Positions 31,204 through 42,538 of a stretch of DNA of 64,000 nucleotides are shown in pieces. The number at the start of each line of letters is the position of its first letter. Positions within the stretch are counted from its first letter, which is position 1. The position numbers and the translations under genes were made by a program. The notes under the pieces are model-generated. The model did no database searches. It saw only the letters and a list, made by a program, of their open reading frames with translations, and was not told where the DNA came from. Source of the DNA: Pisaster brevispinus (taxonomy: Eukaryota > Echinodermata > Asteroidea > Forcipulatida > Asteriidae); assembly GCA_023634235.1 (NCBI GenBank), contig JAMKCF010000016.1:6858140-6922139 (forward strand), given 5' to 3'.

Positions 31204-31250
31204 GAGATGGCCTTAGCTTTCGATCCAATCCGGACCTTCGTCAGAGGCAT
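31204..31250 (-). ncRNA. Hammerhead-ribozyme-like motif, copy A, second
   Basis: Identical in its core to the motif 80 bp away at 31124-31170. A direct tandem fits reports that minimal PLE hammerheads with very short stem III work better as dimers. Confidence 0.6.
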
Positions 31251-31686
31251 AAACAAGAACAAACACAAACATATCCATTTATAGCAAAAAGAGGAGCAAA
31301 GGATTAAGGGAGAGTATCCAGAAAAAAGCGGGAAAATATAGCCAATCAGAGTTGTAAATTTACTGGCTAAGAACCAATAAGAGTGAAGAGGTGAGAACAA
31401 AGGATGGTCGGTGTCAAAGGCTGGATCACTGGACCATAAAGGTGGTACTGCATTGTAGGTATTACAATGCGGGAAGCATGAAAGGGTAGGATTAGAGGGC
31501 AAGCCACATAAGAAAATGCAACTAACAATAGGAGGCAAGATCAATGAAATTATAGAATAAAAGAATCAGTGTAAGAAGTTAAAACTAAGCATGAGGAACC
31601 TGCAGAGAGAGCAGGTTATTAATTCCTCTGCAGAGGGAATGGGTTATTGACAGGTTGATTTTTTCAAAACCTTTTTAGAGAGAGAA

Positions 31687-31707
31687 AAAAAAAAAAAAAA
31701 AAAAAAA
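31687..31707. repeat. Poly-A tract in PLE copy A 3' region
   Basis: A run of about 20 A within AGAGAGAGAAAA..GAAGTG. The matching tract of copy B is at about 36391-36414. Confidence 0.8.
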
Positions 31708-31879
31708 GAAGTGTAGGGAACATGTAAATGACAATAACTGTATCTATTTTTTATCAATGAAGTAAGCGAGAGAAAAAGCGTAAAAATAGACTAGTGGAGA
31801 GAACTTGTTGTTTACAGTTATTGTATTTATTTTATATCGAAGAAAAAACAAGCAAAGGTGGGAGGAGTGTGATGGGAAT

Positions 31880-34508
31880 TTATTTAACACCAGTGTTTAC
31901 GTTGAGTCCAAAGGGTTGGACTGTCTTGAGTTGGTGAATCCAGTGTGATTCTCTGAGTTTGCGGTGTGTGTCGTCACCATTGCAAGCCTCAATCACGATG
32001 AGTTCAACATCTTTGACGCTGTGATTACGGCTGTTGAAGTGGATGGAGACGGGGTACAGTTTCTTGGTCTTTATGGAAGAGACATGGTTTGCAAAGCGAA
32101 GACTGAGTTTGGTCTTAGTCTCTCCCACATACTGTAGTCCACATCTTTTACAAGATATAACATAGACCACATTGGGTGTGCTACATAGGGAGTCGGTCTT
32201 GAAGACCGACTCCCTAAGAAGAGCCAGTGCTATGACTCTTCACTTTAAGTGCAGGTTTGATGTAGAGACAGGTTCTACAGTTAGAGCGGGTACACTTGTG
32301 ACAACCCTGTATCTCTGTTAGTGGTGGTGTTTGGCCTGTACCTGGGGGGAGTTTGGCCCTGACTAGAATGTCTCCCAGGTTATTAGGGCGGCGGAAAGCA
32401 ACCATGGGGTTATCAGGGATTGCTGAGCGCATCCTCTTAGATGAATGGAGAATATCCATTCTACCATTGAGGATTGAGGAGAGTTTGGGTAGTTTTGGGT
32501 GGTAGGTGGTGACCAGGGCAACTCTATTGGTCGGGACTTTTCTGGACCCCTTGTTGGCCAAAAGAGTATGGCGTGGTATACTGAGGACCTTGTTGATGGC
32601 AAGTTGAACCCTGCGTTCGCTGTGACCTCTAGAAACAAGGTGTTTCCTGAGGTCCGATGAGCGCCTTTTGTATAGGGTATCTGTGGAGCAGATACTTCTT
32701 ATGCGCAAGGCCTTACTGTAAGCTATTGCCTTCTTACAGTGACTGGGGTGGCAACTGTTAGAGAGAAGGTACTGGTGGGTGTCAGTGGGTTTGCTGTATA
32801 CATCCGTAGCACTGCCGCTAGGGGATTTACTGATAGTTACATCTAGAAAGTTAACACTTGTTAGAGAGTATTCAGTAGTGAACTTTATGGTTGGGTGGAA
32901 TGAGTTTATTTGGTCGATAAACTCAACCAAGCTGTCTTGACTACCACACCAGATAGAGAAAATATCATCAATAAATCTCCACCAAACTAGTGGGCGGCTG
33001 GGGGCAGAGGACAGAAGTTTTTTCCTCTAAGTCAGACATGAAAATGTTGGCATATGAGGGCGCCATTTTTGTACCCATGGCGGTACCCTGTATCTGTAGA
33101 AAATGCCTGTCAGTGAATGAAAAGTTGTTCTTAGTGAGAATATGGCTGATGAGTTCCTTAACATGTATCACTGAGGGGCGGGATTTTTTGTTGCCCCTGA
33201 GGGCAGAGACACATGCACTTATGCCTTCATTATGGGGTATGATAGTATACAGTGATGAAACATCAAGAGTAACCAAAAAAGCAGAGTCAGGTATTTGATG
33301 TTTGACATCCTCTAGCTTATGGAGGAAGTCTGTGGTGTCCTTTATGAAGGAAGAGATGCCGGAGACTAGGGCGTTGAGAAAGCTATCTACAAACTCAGAA
33401 ATGCGCTCTGTAGGGCTACCATTACCAGATACAATGGGTCGGCCTGGGTTGTTGGGCTTGTGTATCTTAGGTAGAAGGTAGAAGCGTGCTGTACGGGGGT
33501 CCTGTGGAAGGAGATAGTTGAAGGTATCTTTGTCGATACCGTTGGCATTGTGCATTCTAACCAAGGTGTCACTGATTTGTTTGGAAAAAAATTGAGTAGG
33601 GTCAGTGTCACATTCAATATAATGATCAGTGTTGCTGAGTTGTCTGAGGCCCTCAGCTATGTAGTCATGTGTGGTCATGACTACAACTGCGGACCCCTGT
33701 CAGCACGTTTAATCACTATGTCTGGTGATTGGCGGAGCTGTGTTAGAGCGTGACGTTCATCTTGGGGGAGGTTGTTTGGTGCCAAGGTGTTAGGGACCTT
33801 AAGAACCTCGGAGCTGACTGAATTGATGTAGGTATCAAGAGCCACATCTCGGTTCTTAGGGGGTACCCAACGACTTTTCTCCCTAAAGCGGTTGCGGGTG
33901 GGTTGGACGTCCACAGAAGACTCGTCATCTGTGGAGGGCTCTACATGAAAATATTCACGTAGGCGTAACCTACGGTTGAATTGGGCCATGTCTTGTTGAA
34001 AAGACAATTGGTCCGGTTATCTTGGTGTGGGGCAAAATTTAAGACCCCTTGAGAGGAGTTTAACCTGTGGGTCGGTTAGAACTTTGTCAGATAGGTTAAC
34101 TACTGTACGTGGTGCAACTAGTGACCTGTCAGTATCAGGAACAATAGTTGGCCTCCTACTGTGGAAACGCCTATGAATGTATTTCTTATGGTTAGCTTGA
34201 ACATTCATGCGTTTCTTGTTCTGTTTGTCCAATAGGGTGGACCGTAAGTGATTGACGTTAGACAGAATGATATCTTGTAAATGTTCAAACTCTTGATTAG
34301 AGCATGACTCTTTGAGTTGAGATTCAGTGTCTGTTATCTCAAGTAACTGATTATCAATGTATTGTTGACATTGATTTTCTAGCAGTGTAAGCAATTGAAA
34401 AGACGTGTTAGTGAGTGTCTTGTTCCATTTCTTAAGAAAGGAGGGATCAAGGTCCCCAAAGGAAGGGGCACACTTGATCTGTAGTCCTTTAGGCAGAATA
34501 CGAGACAA
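31880..34508 (-). pseudogene. PLE copy A polyprotein: RT plus GIY-YIG endonuclease
   Basis: Segments in order: N-terminal region (34508-34017 and 34007-33681); RT fingers and palm (33678-32968) with FYLLPKIHKP, LVTLDVSSLY and QIQGTAMGTKMAPSYANIFM; the catalytic aspartates in RFIDDIFSIW (about 32970-32940); RT thumb and linker (32930-32214) with a Cys cluster CHKCTRSNCRTC; and the GIY-YIG nuclease (32170-31880) with VYVISCKRCGLQYVGET and the conserved LRFANH. It would reverse-transcribe element RNA and nick the target. Frame breaks occur near 34012, 33680, 32950 and 32200, so this copy is inactive. Clade within PLEs (Neptune/Poseidon type) not resolved. Confidence 0.9.
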
Positions 34509-34689
34509 ACGATAAAAGCGGTAGTTGTCAAGATGTGACGAGTAGCGAATGTTCTTTTCTTTAAGCTTACGTAGCTACGGAAAATGCACTTTGTGTCAGT
34601 AGGGAGTGCCATGAGTTATGTCATAGAAAGCTAGGAATATCGAGAGAGAAGTTGTAATAAAAAATTCCTGTGGAAAGTATGGGTAACAA

Positions 34690-35545
34690 AAAGGGACAAG
34701 TAAATAAACCTGTGGGGAAAAGGGTAATTTCAAAACCTGAAAAGAGAAACAGTTATGAAACCTGTGGAAAAAAGGACGGGTTATTTAAAGACCTGTAGAG
34801 AGAACAAGTTAAGAAACCTGTGGAAAAAAGGGTTATTTTAAAACCTAAAAAGAGAACAAGTTAACAAAACCTGTGGAAAAAAGAACGGGTTATTTAAAGA
34901 CCTGTAGAGAGGACAAGTAAAGAAACCTGTGGAAAAACGGGTTATTTAGAAACCTGAAAAGAGGAAAAGATAAAAACCTGTGGAAAAAAGGAACGGGTTA
35001 CTTATAGACCTGTAGAGAGAACATTTTAAGAAACCTGTGGAAAAACGGGTTATTTCAAAACCTGAAAAGAGAAAAAGTTAAAAAACCTGTGGAAAAAAGA
35101 ACGGGTTATTCAGAAACCTGTATAGAGAGGACAATTAAAGAAACCTGTGGAAAAACGGGTTATTTAGAAACCTGAAAAGAGAAAAAGTTATGAAACCTGT
35201 GGAAAAAAAGGAACGGGTTACTTAAAGACCTGTAGAGAGAACAAGTTAAGAAACCTGTGGAAAAACGGGTTATTTCAAAACCTGAAAAGATAAACAGTTA
35301 CAAAACCTGTGGAAAAAAAGAACGGGTTACTTAAAGACCTGTAGAGAGAACAAGTTAAGAAACCTGTGGAAAAACGGGTTATTTAGAAACCTGTAAAGAG
35401 GGATAGTTAAGAAATCCTGTGGGAAAAAGGGTAATTTCAAAACCTGAAAAGAGAAATAGTTATGAAACCTGTGGAAAAATGGTTTATTTAGAAACCTGAA
35501 AAGGGAGAAAGTTAAGAAACCTGTGGAAAGGACAGATCATTAAAA
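34690..35545. repeat. Minisatellite in PLE copy B 3' region
   Basis: The near-identical counterpart of the array at 29985-30840. Differences seen include one added A near 35318. Confidence 0.85.
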
Positions 35546-35828
35546 AAACCTGTACATGTAGAAAAAGTAAATAGAAAAAAGCCTGTGAAAAACGAAAAAA
35601 TGCAATTGTTTGAAGGTGTTCTAAAAAGAACAAGTGATGAGTAGGGGAATTAAAATGGATACAGTAAAAACAAATAAAAACAGAAGACAAGCAACTCAAT
35701 GGGATCACCACGAAGGGATACCACAACAGAAAATTAAGTTTCTTACTACGAATGGTGAGGGTCTGTTGAAACCGTAGAGTTGCAAACAGGATAATCCTGA
35801 TGACCGGTGATATATAAAATTAGTAGGG

Positions 35829-35875
35829 GAGATGGCCTTAGCTTTCGATCCAATCCGGACCTTCGTCAGAGGCAT
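35829..35875 (-). ncRNA. Hammerhead-ribozyme-like motif, copy B, first
   Basis: Same sequence as the copy A motif at 31124-31170, offset by 4705 bp. Confidence 0.6.
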
Positions 35876-35908
35876 ATATATATATATATATATATAAAAT
35901 TAGTAGGG

Positions 35909-35955
35909 GAGATGGCCTTAGCTTTCGATCCAATCCGGACCTTCGTCAGAGGCAT
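35909..35955 (-). ncRNA. Hammerhead-ribozyme-like motif, copy B, second
   Basis: Same sequence as the copy A motif at 31204-31250. It keeps the 80-bp tandem arrangement across the (TA)n tract. Confidence 0.6.
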
Positions 35956-36584
35956 AAACAAGAACAAACACAAACATATCCATTTATAGCAAAAAGAGGA
36001 GCAAAGGATTAAGGGAGAGTATCCAGAAAAAAGCGGGAAAATATAGCCAATCAGAGTTGTAAATTTACTGGCTAAGAACCAATAAGAGTGAAGAGGTGAG
36101 AACAAAGGATGGTCGGTGTCAAAGGCTGGATCACTGGACCATAAAGGTGGTACTGCATTGTAGGTATTACAATGCGGGAAGCATGAAAGGGTAGGATTAG
36201 AGGGCAAGCCACATAAGAAAATGCAACTAACAATAGGAGGCAAGATCAATGAAATTATAGAATAAAAGAATCAGTGTAAGAAGTTAAAACTAAGCATGAG
36301 GAACCTGCAGAGAGAGCAGGTTATTAATTCCTCTGCAGAGGGAATGGGTTATTGACAGGTTGATTTTTTCAAAACCTTTTTAGAGAGAGAAAAAAAAAAA
36401 AAAAAAAAAAAAAAAGTGTAGGGAACATGTAAATGACAATAACTGTATCTATTTTTTATCAATGAAGTAAGCGAGAGAAAAAGCGTAAAAATAGACTAGT
36501 GGAGAGAACTTGTTGTTTACAGTTATTGTATTTATTTTATATCGAAGAAAAAACAAGCAAAGGTGGGAGGAGTGTGATGGGAAT

Positions 36585-37628
36585 TTATTTAACACCAGTG
36601 TTTACGTTGAGTCCAAAGGGTTGGACTGTCTTGAGTTGGTGAATCCAGTGTGATTCTCTGAGTTTGCGGTGTGTGTCGTCACCATTGCAAGCCTCAATCA
36701 CGATGAGTTCAACATCTTTGACGCTGTGATTACGGCTGTTGAAGTGGATGGAGACGGGGTACAGTTTCTTGGTCTTTATGGAAGAGACATGGTTTGCAAA
36801 GCGAAGACTGAGTTTGGTCTTAGTCTCTCCCACATACTGTAGTCCACATCTTTTACAAGATATAACATAGACCACATTGGGTGTGCTACATAGGGAGTCG
36901 GTCTTGATATTGTAAGAAGAGCCAGTGCTATGACTCTTCACTTTAAGTGCAGGTTTGATGTAGAGACAGGTTCTACATTTAGAGCGGGTACATTTGTGAC
37001 AACCCTGTATCTCTGTTAGTGGTGGTGTTTGGCCTGTACCTGGGGGGAGTTTGGCCCTGACTAGAATGTCTCCCAGGTTTTTAGGGCGGCGGAAAGCAAC
37101 CATGGGGTTATCAGGGATTGCTGAGCGCATCCTCTTAGATGAATGGAGAATATCCATTCTACCATTGAGGATTGAGGAGAGTTTGGGTAGGTTAGGGTGG
37201 TAGGTGGTGACCAGGGCAACTCTATTGGTCGGGACTTTTCTGGACCCCTTGTTGGCCAAAAGAGTATGGCGTGGTATACTGAGGGCCTTGTTGATGGCAA
37301 GTTGAACCCTGCGTTCGCTGTGACCTCTAGAAACAAGGTGTTTCCTGAGGTCCGATGAGCGCCTTTTGTATAGGGTATCTGTGGAGCAGATACGTCTTAT
37401 GCGCAAGGCCTGACTGTAAGCTATTGCCTTCTTACAGTGACTGGGGTGGCAACTGTTGGAGAGAAGGTACTGGTGGGTGTCAGTGGGTTTGCTGTATACA
37501 TCCGTAGCAATGCCGCTAGGGGATTTACTGATAGTTACATCTAGAAAGTTAACACTTGTTAGAGAGTATTCAGTAGTGAACTTTATGGTTGGGTGGAATG
37601 AGTTTATATGGTCGATAAACTCAACCAA
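36585..37628 (-). CDS. PLE RT C-terminal part and GIY-YIG endonuclease, open in copy B
   Basis: A single open frame of 347 residues, from just after the RT catalytic aspartates to the stop. It covers the RT thumb, the Cys-rich CHKCTRSKCRTC linker, and the GIY-YIG domain with YVISCKRCGLQYVGET. It is intact where copy A is broken (near 32200 in copy A). The RT N-terminal two-thirds are missing, so the fragment cannot be a working element by itself. Confidence 0.85.
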   Translation of the reverse strand: MVEFIDHINSFHPTIKFTTEYSLTSVNFLDVTISKSPSGIATDVYSKPTDTHQYLLSNSCHPSHCKKAIAYSQALRIRRICSTDTLYKRRSSDLRKHLVSRGHSERRVQLAINKALSIPRHTLLANKGSRKVPTNRVALVTTYHPNLPKLSSILNGRMDILHSSKRMRSAIPDNPMVAFRRPKNLGDILVRAKLPPGTGQTPPLTEIQGCHKCTRSKCRTCLYIKPALKVKSHSTGSSYNIKTDSLCSTPNVVYVISCKRCGLQYVGETKTKLSLRFANHVSSIKTKKLYPVSIHFNSRNHSVKDVELIVIEACNGDDTHRKLRESHWIHQLKTVQPFGLNVNTGVK

Positions 37629-37732
37629 GCTGTCTTGACTACCACACCAGATAGAGAAAATATCATCAATAAATATATATATATTGTTTACAATGTTGTC
37701 AGTTGTCCATTTCCCTTACAATCTTGAACTAA

Positions 37733-38100
37733 TGTAGTGAATCAGTAAATACGGGGATACGTTTAAAGAGTGAGGGCGCAATTTATTGTTTACCTGGAAT
37801 TGTTCATGTACGACACAATTGACCTCGTAGTAACACCAGGTCAAGGGGTGCAATAGAGTTTATTAAACATAGTTCGGTGGTTGTCAATTAATAATCTAAG
37901 TTTGTTAGAAAATGGAGATAGACACGATTAATTGAGGCAAGGGATTTGGACTGATTTACTGGTATGTTGTGGTAACATTTTATGTGCCTCAAGGCCCAAC
38001 TACGTTCTTTCTGCCAATGATCCCCGTCCTTGGAGGACCTTGATATTATTTGCAGGCATTAATGCCATAGAATGTGCTGTAAAATGGGCTTTTAGATCAC
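37733..38100 (+). repeat. 5' LTR, start certain, inner end not determined
   Basis: Its first 260 bp match 50198-50450 with a scatter of substitutions. After CCCAACTAC the 3' copy has about 80 bp that this copy lacks. Then both share GTTCTTTCTGCCAA(T/A)GATCCCCGTCC. I could not locate the inner edge or primer-binding site between about 38050 and 38760. Confidence 0.7.
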
Positions 38101-38767
38101 TCCAGCAGGGGGGAGGCGTCCTGGATTATCATGGGAAGGTCGCTGCATTGACTGGCTTATTCTCTGGACTGACGAAGTGAAGAGATAATTAAAGTGATTC
38201 ATCCATTATCTGAGATCCCCAACAAGGTGTCATGTCTCATCTTTTATTATAACGAGTCGAGTATACTACAAATGGTAACACGGATGGAGTATGCCGAGGT
38301 GAATTTTCTACTGTGTTAGCTGAGTGATGGATACTGAGTGTCGCCATTGGATGACCTACATGTCTCGCTATACTGCTGGTGTGAAGCGATAGAGAGCAGT
38401 TCAAGCAAGAGATATACACTGTTCCAGAGGCTGGTGTTGACCATCATCAGGATCGAGACTGATTGAGGGATTCAACTGCGGCTGTAGGGGTAGGAGCCAA
38501 CTTGGCTGATTTATTTTGAACTGAAGAATACTTATTTTTTAATTATAGTTCTAACGGGACCGTCAGTGGAAGGGTAGTGCCATTGCATTGGTTTTGTGCA
38601 CCGTATGGGTTGCATGCATTTAGCTAACATAATACAATTAATTAAATTAATGGGAAATATATTACTTGCAATACTCAGAGAAAGAGCCAGTTGAAGCAGC
38701 AATTTTTGATTAGAGTATTTTGGGGCACATAGAGCTATATTAATAGTTATAATTTTTTTGTGGTACA
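38101..38767. other. Remaining 5' LTR and leader, unresolved
   Basis: Non-coding sequence between the recognisable LTR start and gag. The LTR end, primer-binding site and packaging leader should be here; I could not identify a convincing tRNA-complementary site. Confidence 0.4.
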
Positions 38768-39839
38768 TTGTTCACTTCTCTGCCTGTGGGCATGGCAGTT
38801 TCGGTGGGTGATATGATTGAGAAGTTGGTGAAGGGTTTGGCTGAGACGTTAAAAGAAAATAAACCGTCATACCAGCGACCAATAAAACTATATTGGTTTT
38901 CGGGAAGACCTGTTAGGCCTGGGGAACCAACGGTCAAAGAGTGGCTCGAAGAAGTTGAAATCTATTGCAAGCACTGTGAGGTGCCGGAAACGGGAAAAGT
39001 TCAAGTACTGTTGAACCATCTCAAGGGTACTGCACGGGATGAGATTAAATGTCATGATGAGTCAAGTTTGACTTTTGAAACTGTACGGCAACTACCCCAC
39101 AAACATTTCGGTCTCGGGGAGACTTTTCAGTCACTTCATAAAGCCATTTATGATCGGTATCAGGGGGAACACGAGCCTTTACGTGATTTTTCTAGGGAAC
39201 TGATCCGTTTATATGACCGCATACTCGAAATTGCGTCAGCAAACCAAAAAGAGGCACTGAAGGGTATGAAGGATAATACATTGATTAGTCAGTTTGTGGC
39301 AGGGGCTCGGGGACAGAGCACCCGCTTAGAACTCAGGCGTCTTGAGTTGGAAAACCCCACTAAGTCATTCAGTGAAATAAGGGATTTGGCATTGGAAATG
39401 TTTCGTGACGTAGAGCGAGTGCCAAAAAAGTGGGGTTCACCAGGTTCAGTCTGAATATGGGCGGAACTTTGAATTCGAAGGTGGCAACCAGTCAGTATTG
39501 GACCCTGGAGAGATTTGTGCAGGTGGGATCACCACTCATCCCGAACGAAATGAATCAAAATTTCAGCAACAACAAGACAAGATGCTAAAGTGCATTCAGG
39601 ACATACAGGGAGAGCTTGTAAAACAACAAGATCAAAATAACTCATTAATGGGGAACGTGCTAAAGTTGTGCTCTGCTGGTGCAATGTCCGGGCAACAGAC
39701 CAGGGTTCCAACTGGTCCAAACCGAGGACCACTGAGGTGTTTTCAGTGCAAACAGGTGGGCCATTTCAAGCACCAGTGCCCTTTTCAGCTTGAGGGTGGG
39801 GATGAGAAATCCTCAAGGGGGGTTCTAAAACCCAAGTGA
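38768..39839 (+). pseudogene. Gag (capsid and CCHC nucleocapsid), one frameshift
   Basis: 38768-39454 encodes a retrotransposon Gag capsid region with YWFSGRPVRPGEPTVKEWLE, a style reminiscent of the PNMA-type Gag fold, and helical SLHKAIYDRYQGEHEPLRDF. The frame shifts between 39454 and 39498. The second part ends with the zinc knuckle CFQCKQVGHFKHQC (C-X2-C-X4-H-X4-C), which binds genomic RNA. The N-terminal start at 38768 may be slightly early; MIEKL at 38813 is an alternative. Confidence 0.8.
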
Positions 39840-39905
39840 CTCAATGCGTAAAATGAATCAGACTAAAGAGGAGTTAAATTAAAAACCTCTGTCACTGTTG
39901 ACCGA

Positions 39906-40688
39906 GTGGGAGGGGAAAAGATTGATAAGGCTTCACCTGATCATAGGACCTGTAGTAAAAGGGTGTTAACTGGGTGCTCTGCTGGTGAACTTCTGGAGAA
40001 GTTGGTACACAAAAGCCCAGGGGCATGCGTAACTCTGGCATGTGTACTGGTTGAGTGTGTGTTAGACACAGGTGCATATACCTCGTTGATTAGTTCATCT
40101 TTTTACAGCGGTTATTTGTCAAAAGGAATGAGTGGACCTAAGCCAGTTGGCTCATACCTTCGGTTATTTGGGGTAGGTCAGATGGAACTCCCTGTAGAGG
40201 GCTATGTTGAAGTTCAATTGGTAGTTTATAACCATACGGTAATGGCTCATTTCCTAGTTCTAAAAGATCTTTCAAAGGGAGGGGTAATCAAAGGAAAAAA
40301 GAGTCATGTGTTGCTTGGATGCAATGTATCACATTTGCTTAAAGAACTTATGGTGGATCCTAGCAGGAAAGATGCAGAGGCATGTGATGTTGTGCTCAAC
40401 TGGTATCGGTTTGCTAAGAAACCAAGTCATGGGAAATTATGGGAGTCCGAGGCTGTTTTTACAGGACCGCATCCCGTAACTTTCCAACCTAGGCGAGTAC
40501 AGGCTATGAAATGTCAAATAAGGGCCCCAGGGCAGATTTTCAAGGACAGAGTAGTTATAGTGACTGGGTTACAACCTGGACTCGGCAATTTAGGTGAAGT
40601 AGGCCAAATTTATGATTCGTGTGAGCAATGTGATGGGAAAACAGTCCATGTACTTATAGCTAACCTTTGTTACGAAGTACAGAACTAA
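39906..40688 (+). CDS. Aspartic protease region of pol
   Basis: An open frame of 260 residues with the retropepsin active site VLDTGAYTSLISSSF at about residues 53-67, followed by a GVGQMELPVEGYV flap-like region and VLLGCNV, the ILG-like motif near the protease end. It would cleave the Gag-Pol precursor. The frame ends at 40688 and RT similarity begins only near 41615. Confidence 0.75.
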   Translation: MGGEKIDKASPDHRTCSKRVLTGCSAGELLEKLVHKSPGACVTLACVLVECVLDTGAYTSLISSSFYSGYLSKGMSGPKPVGSYLRLFGVGQMELPVEGYVEVQLVVYNHTVMAHFLVLKDLSKGGVIKGKKSHVLLGCNVSHLLKELMVDPSRKDAEACDVVLNWYRFAKKPSHGKLWESEAVFTGPHPVTFQPRRVQAMKCQIRAPGQIFKDRVVIVTGLQPGLGNLGEVGQIYDSCEQCDGKTVHVLIANLCYEVQN

Positions 40689-40689
40689 A

Positions 40690-41600
40690 AACGAGGAAAG
40701 ACTCCAATGACAAAGAAAGTGACTAAAAAGATAGAAAACGTGACTCCAAATAATACAGGCTAACACTTCGAATAAGAGAACATAATAAAATGTTAATTCT
40801 CGTCTCTCATCTTAACAAATTACAACAACAATTAAACTACTACAAATACATATTAATACAATGAAAGTAAAGGCATATCTCAATTAAAGATGAAAAGCAA
40901 ATGAATTCAATACCGGTATCAACAAAAGCTGTGGTGCTTTAGGGTCGCCCATTGAATGTTCTTAGTTCTGAAGTCGTAAGGGGGAGGCTCGGCGGCTGGG
41001 TCGACGCCTCTGATCGTGGTGGACGGAACCGCAGTCACCGCTGAAGAGTAGCCTCCGGGAGTCGGCCGTCTTGGGTGAAATACTCAGGTCACGGTAGTCA
41101 GATCTGGAACCGTCGGTGGATGGGACCAGTCGGTATTAGGCACCGGTCAACTGCGAGATGACAACCTCGACCATGTTGGGCGTGGCTGGAGAGCAACAGC
41201 GCACTACGATGTTCAGCACCAAGTGGAAAATGAGCTCTGACGCGATCTAGGGCATGTACTCGTATTTAACCAACTATGTCACATTGTTTACATACTTAAC
41301 ATTCTACAGCTACCACTAATTTTACTCAATACGTGATAGCATAGCATAACTAAGTTTAACCCCAGTGGAAGGCGACAAAAGGTAGGTCATGAACAATACG
41401 TAAACCTATTGTAAAGACCGCGCATGTAACACCTTGGTGCTCGAATTTTGGTAATACCTCCGTACACCAAGCTGGGTTCGGTGGTGGGGGCAAACGTTTC
41501 TTGTAATGTTGGTCTAGACTTGGGGCAGAGTGGCTTGCAGGTATCAGTTAACCAGATTTTGACCGAACAGTCCATTAAATTGGGGGGACTCCTCTCCTGA
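40690..41600. other. Non-coding interval between protease and RT, probable insertion
   Basis: About 900 bp with no open pol frame. The part at 40740-41350 is unlike its surroundings, with a GC-richer core (40950-41240) inside AT-rich flanks. Pol-like sequence may resume weakly from about 41400. This is consistent with an inserted element, but I found no clear terminal repeats. Confidence 0.4.
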
Positions 41601-41614
41601 TTCCAAGCGTGTGA

Positions 41615-42538
41615 TTGGATCGCATGATGAGACTACCTCAGAGACATTCAAATTTTCAGATGGGACTGAGTAACCAGCTTCCCCCAGGCTTGAACCTTAA
41701 GTCGGATGTATTAACAGTAGAACAAAGGGAACGGGTTGCAAGATTATCCAAAAACATGATAGTGTGTGTTTCCAGAGACTCCTATTATGTAGGCTTTTGC
41801 AATCGTGTCCCGCATAAGATTCAAACTTTAGATGAAAAACTGACTAGTGAACCGTATCGTAAAATTCCTCCACATTCAGTTCAGGAAGTCAAGGGGTTGC
41901 TTCAGAATCTTTTGGATCAAGGCATAATCAAAAAGAGTGCTGCTAGTCCGGTTGTACTTGTCAAAAAGCGAGATTGGTCGTTGCGCATGTGCGTGGATTT
42001 GCGAAAATTAAATGCTAAGATTGTTCGTGACGCGTTTCCCTTGCCTCGAAATGAGGAGTCCCTGGAGGCACTGCGTGGTGCTAAGTACTTTACGCAACTA
42101 GATTTGGCACACATATACCATCAAGTGGCGATGGATGCAGGTTCAATAGGGAAAACAGCATTCAGGGTCCCATTTGGCCTTTTTGAGTTCACGCGAATGC
42201 CATTCGGTTTGGCAAATGCACCGGAGGCGTTTCAAAGAGTGATGGAAATGTGTCTCGGGGACATGAATTTGTCGGATTTGCTGATATATTTAGATGACGT
42301 TTTGTTTTTTTCTTCTTCAGTGGAAGACCAGTTTAGTCGCCTGGACAAGGTTTTCGGCAGGCTTAAAGAGTTGGCCTTAAGATTAAGGGGAAAAAATGTT
42401 GCCTTTTTCTGGGACCAGGTTTTGTATTTGGGGCATGTTGTCAATGCCCAGGGAAGTTCTGTGGATGATGACAAAATTCAGCGCATTAGGGATTGGCCCG
42501 TGCCACAAACAGCCGATCAGCTTAGATCATTCCTATGA
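41615..42538 (+). pseudogene. Ty3/gypsy reverse transcriptase
   Basis: RT domain with the conserved series PYRKIPPHSVQEVKGLLQNL, SPVVLVKKRDWSLRMCVDLR, FTQLDLAHIYHQV (first Asp), FGLFEFTRMPFGLANAPEAF and the catalytic YLDDVLFFS, in the order typical of Metaviridae. The frame ends at a stop at 42536 just before the RNase H connection (LAGYYGRFIKG in the same frame after the stop). Confidence 0.9.

Larger units (their letters stand above)
29891..34594 (-). mobile_element. Penelope-like element, near full-length copy A
   Basis: A 4.70-kb unit read on the minus strand: coding region 34508-31880, then a 3' region with a poly-A tract on the plus strand (about 31687), two hammerhead-like motifs and a minisatellite. 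The same unit restarts at 34595 and is almost identical for about 3.1 kb, so copies A and B are head to tail. In known PLEs the repeated 3' part of an upstream copy acts as a pseudo-LTR. Confidence 0.85.
34595..37680 (-). mobile_element. Penelope-like element, 5'-truncated copy B
   Basis: Head to tail with copy A at a 4704-4705 bp offset. It keeps the whole 3' region and the coding sequence back to the RT catalytic site, then stops in a TATATATA tract at 37680. Near-identity to copy A in minisatellite, ribozyme and ORF shows both arose recently. Confidence 0.85.

Noticed and set aside
40740..41350. Named transposon in the protease-RT gap
   Set aside because: Base composition suggests an insertion, but I found no terminal repeats or target duplication to define it.
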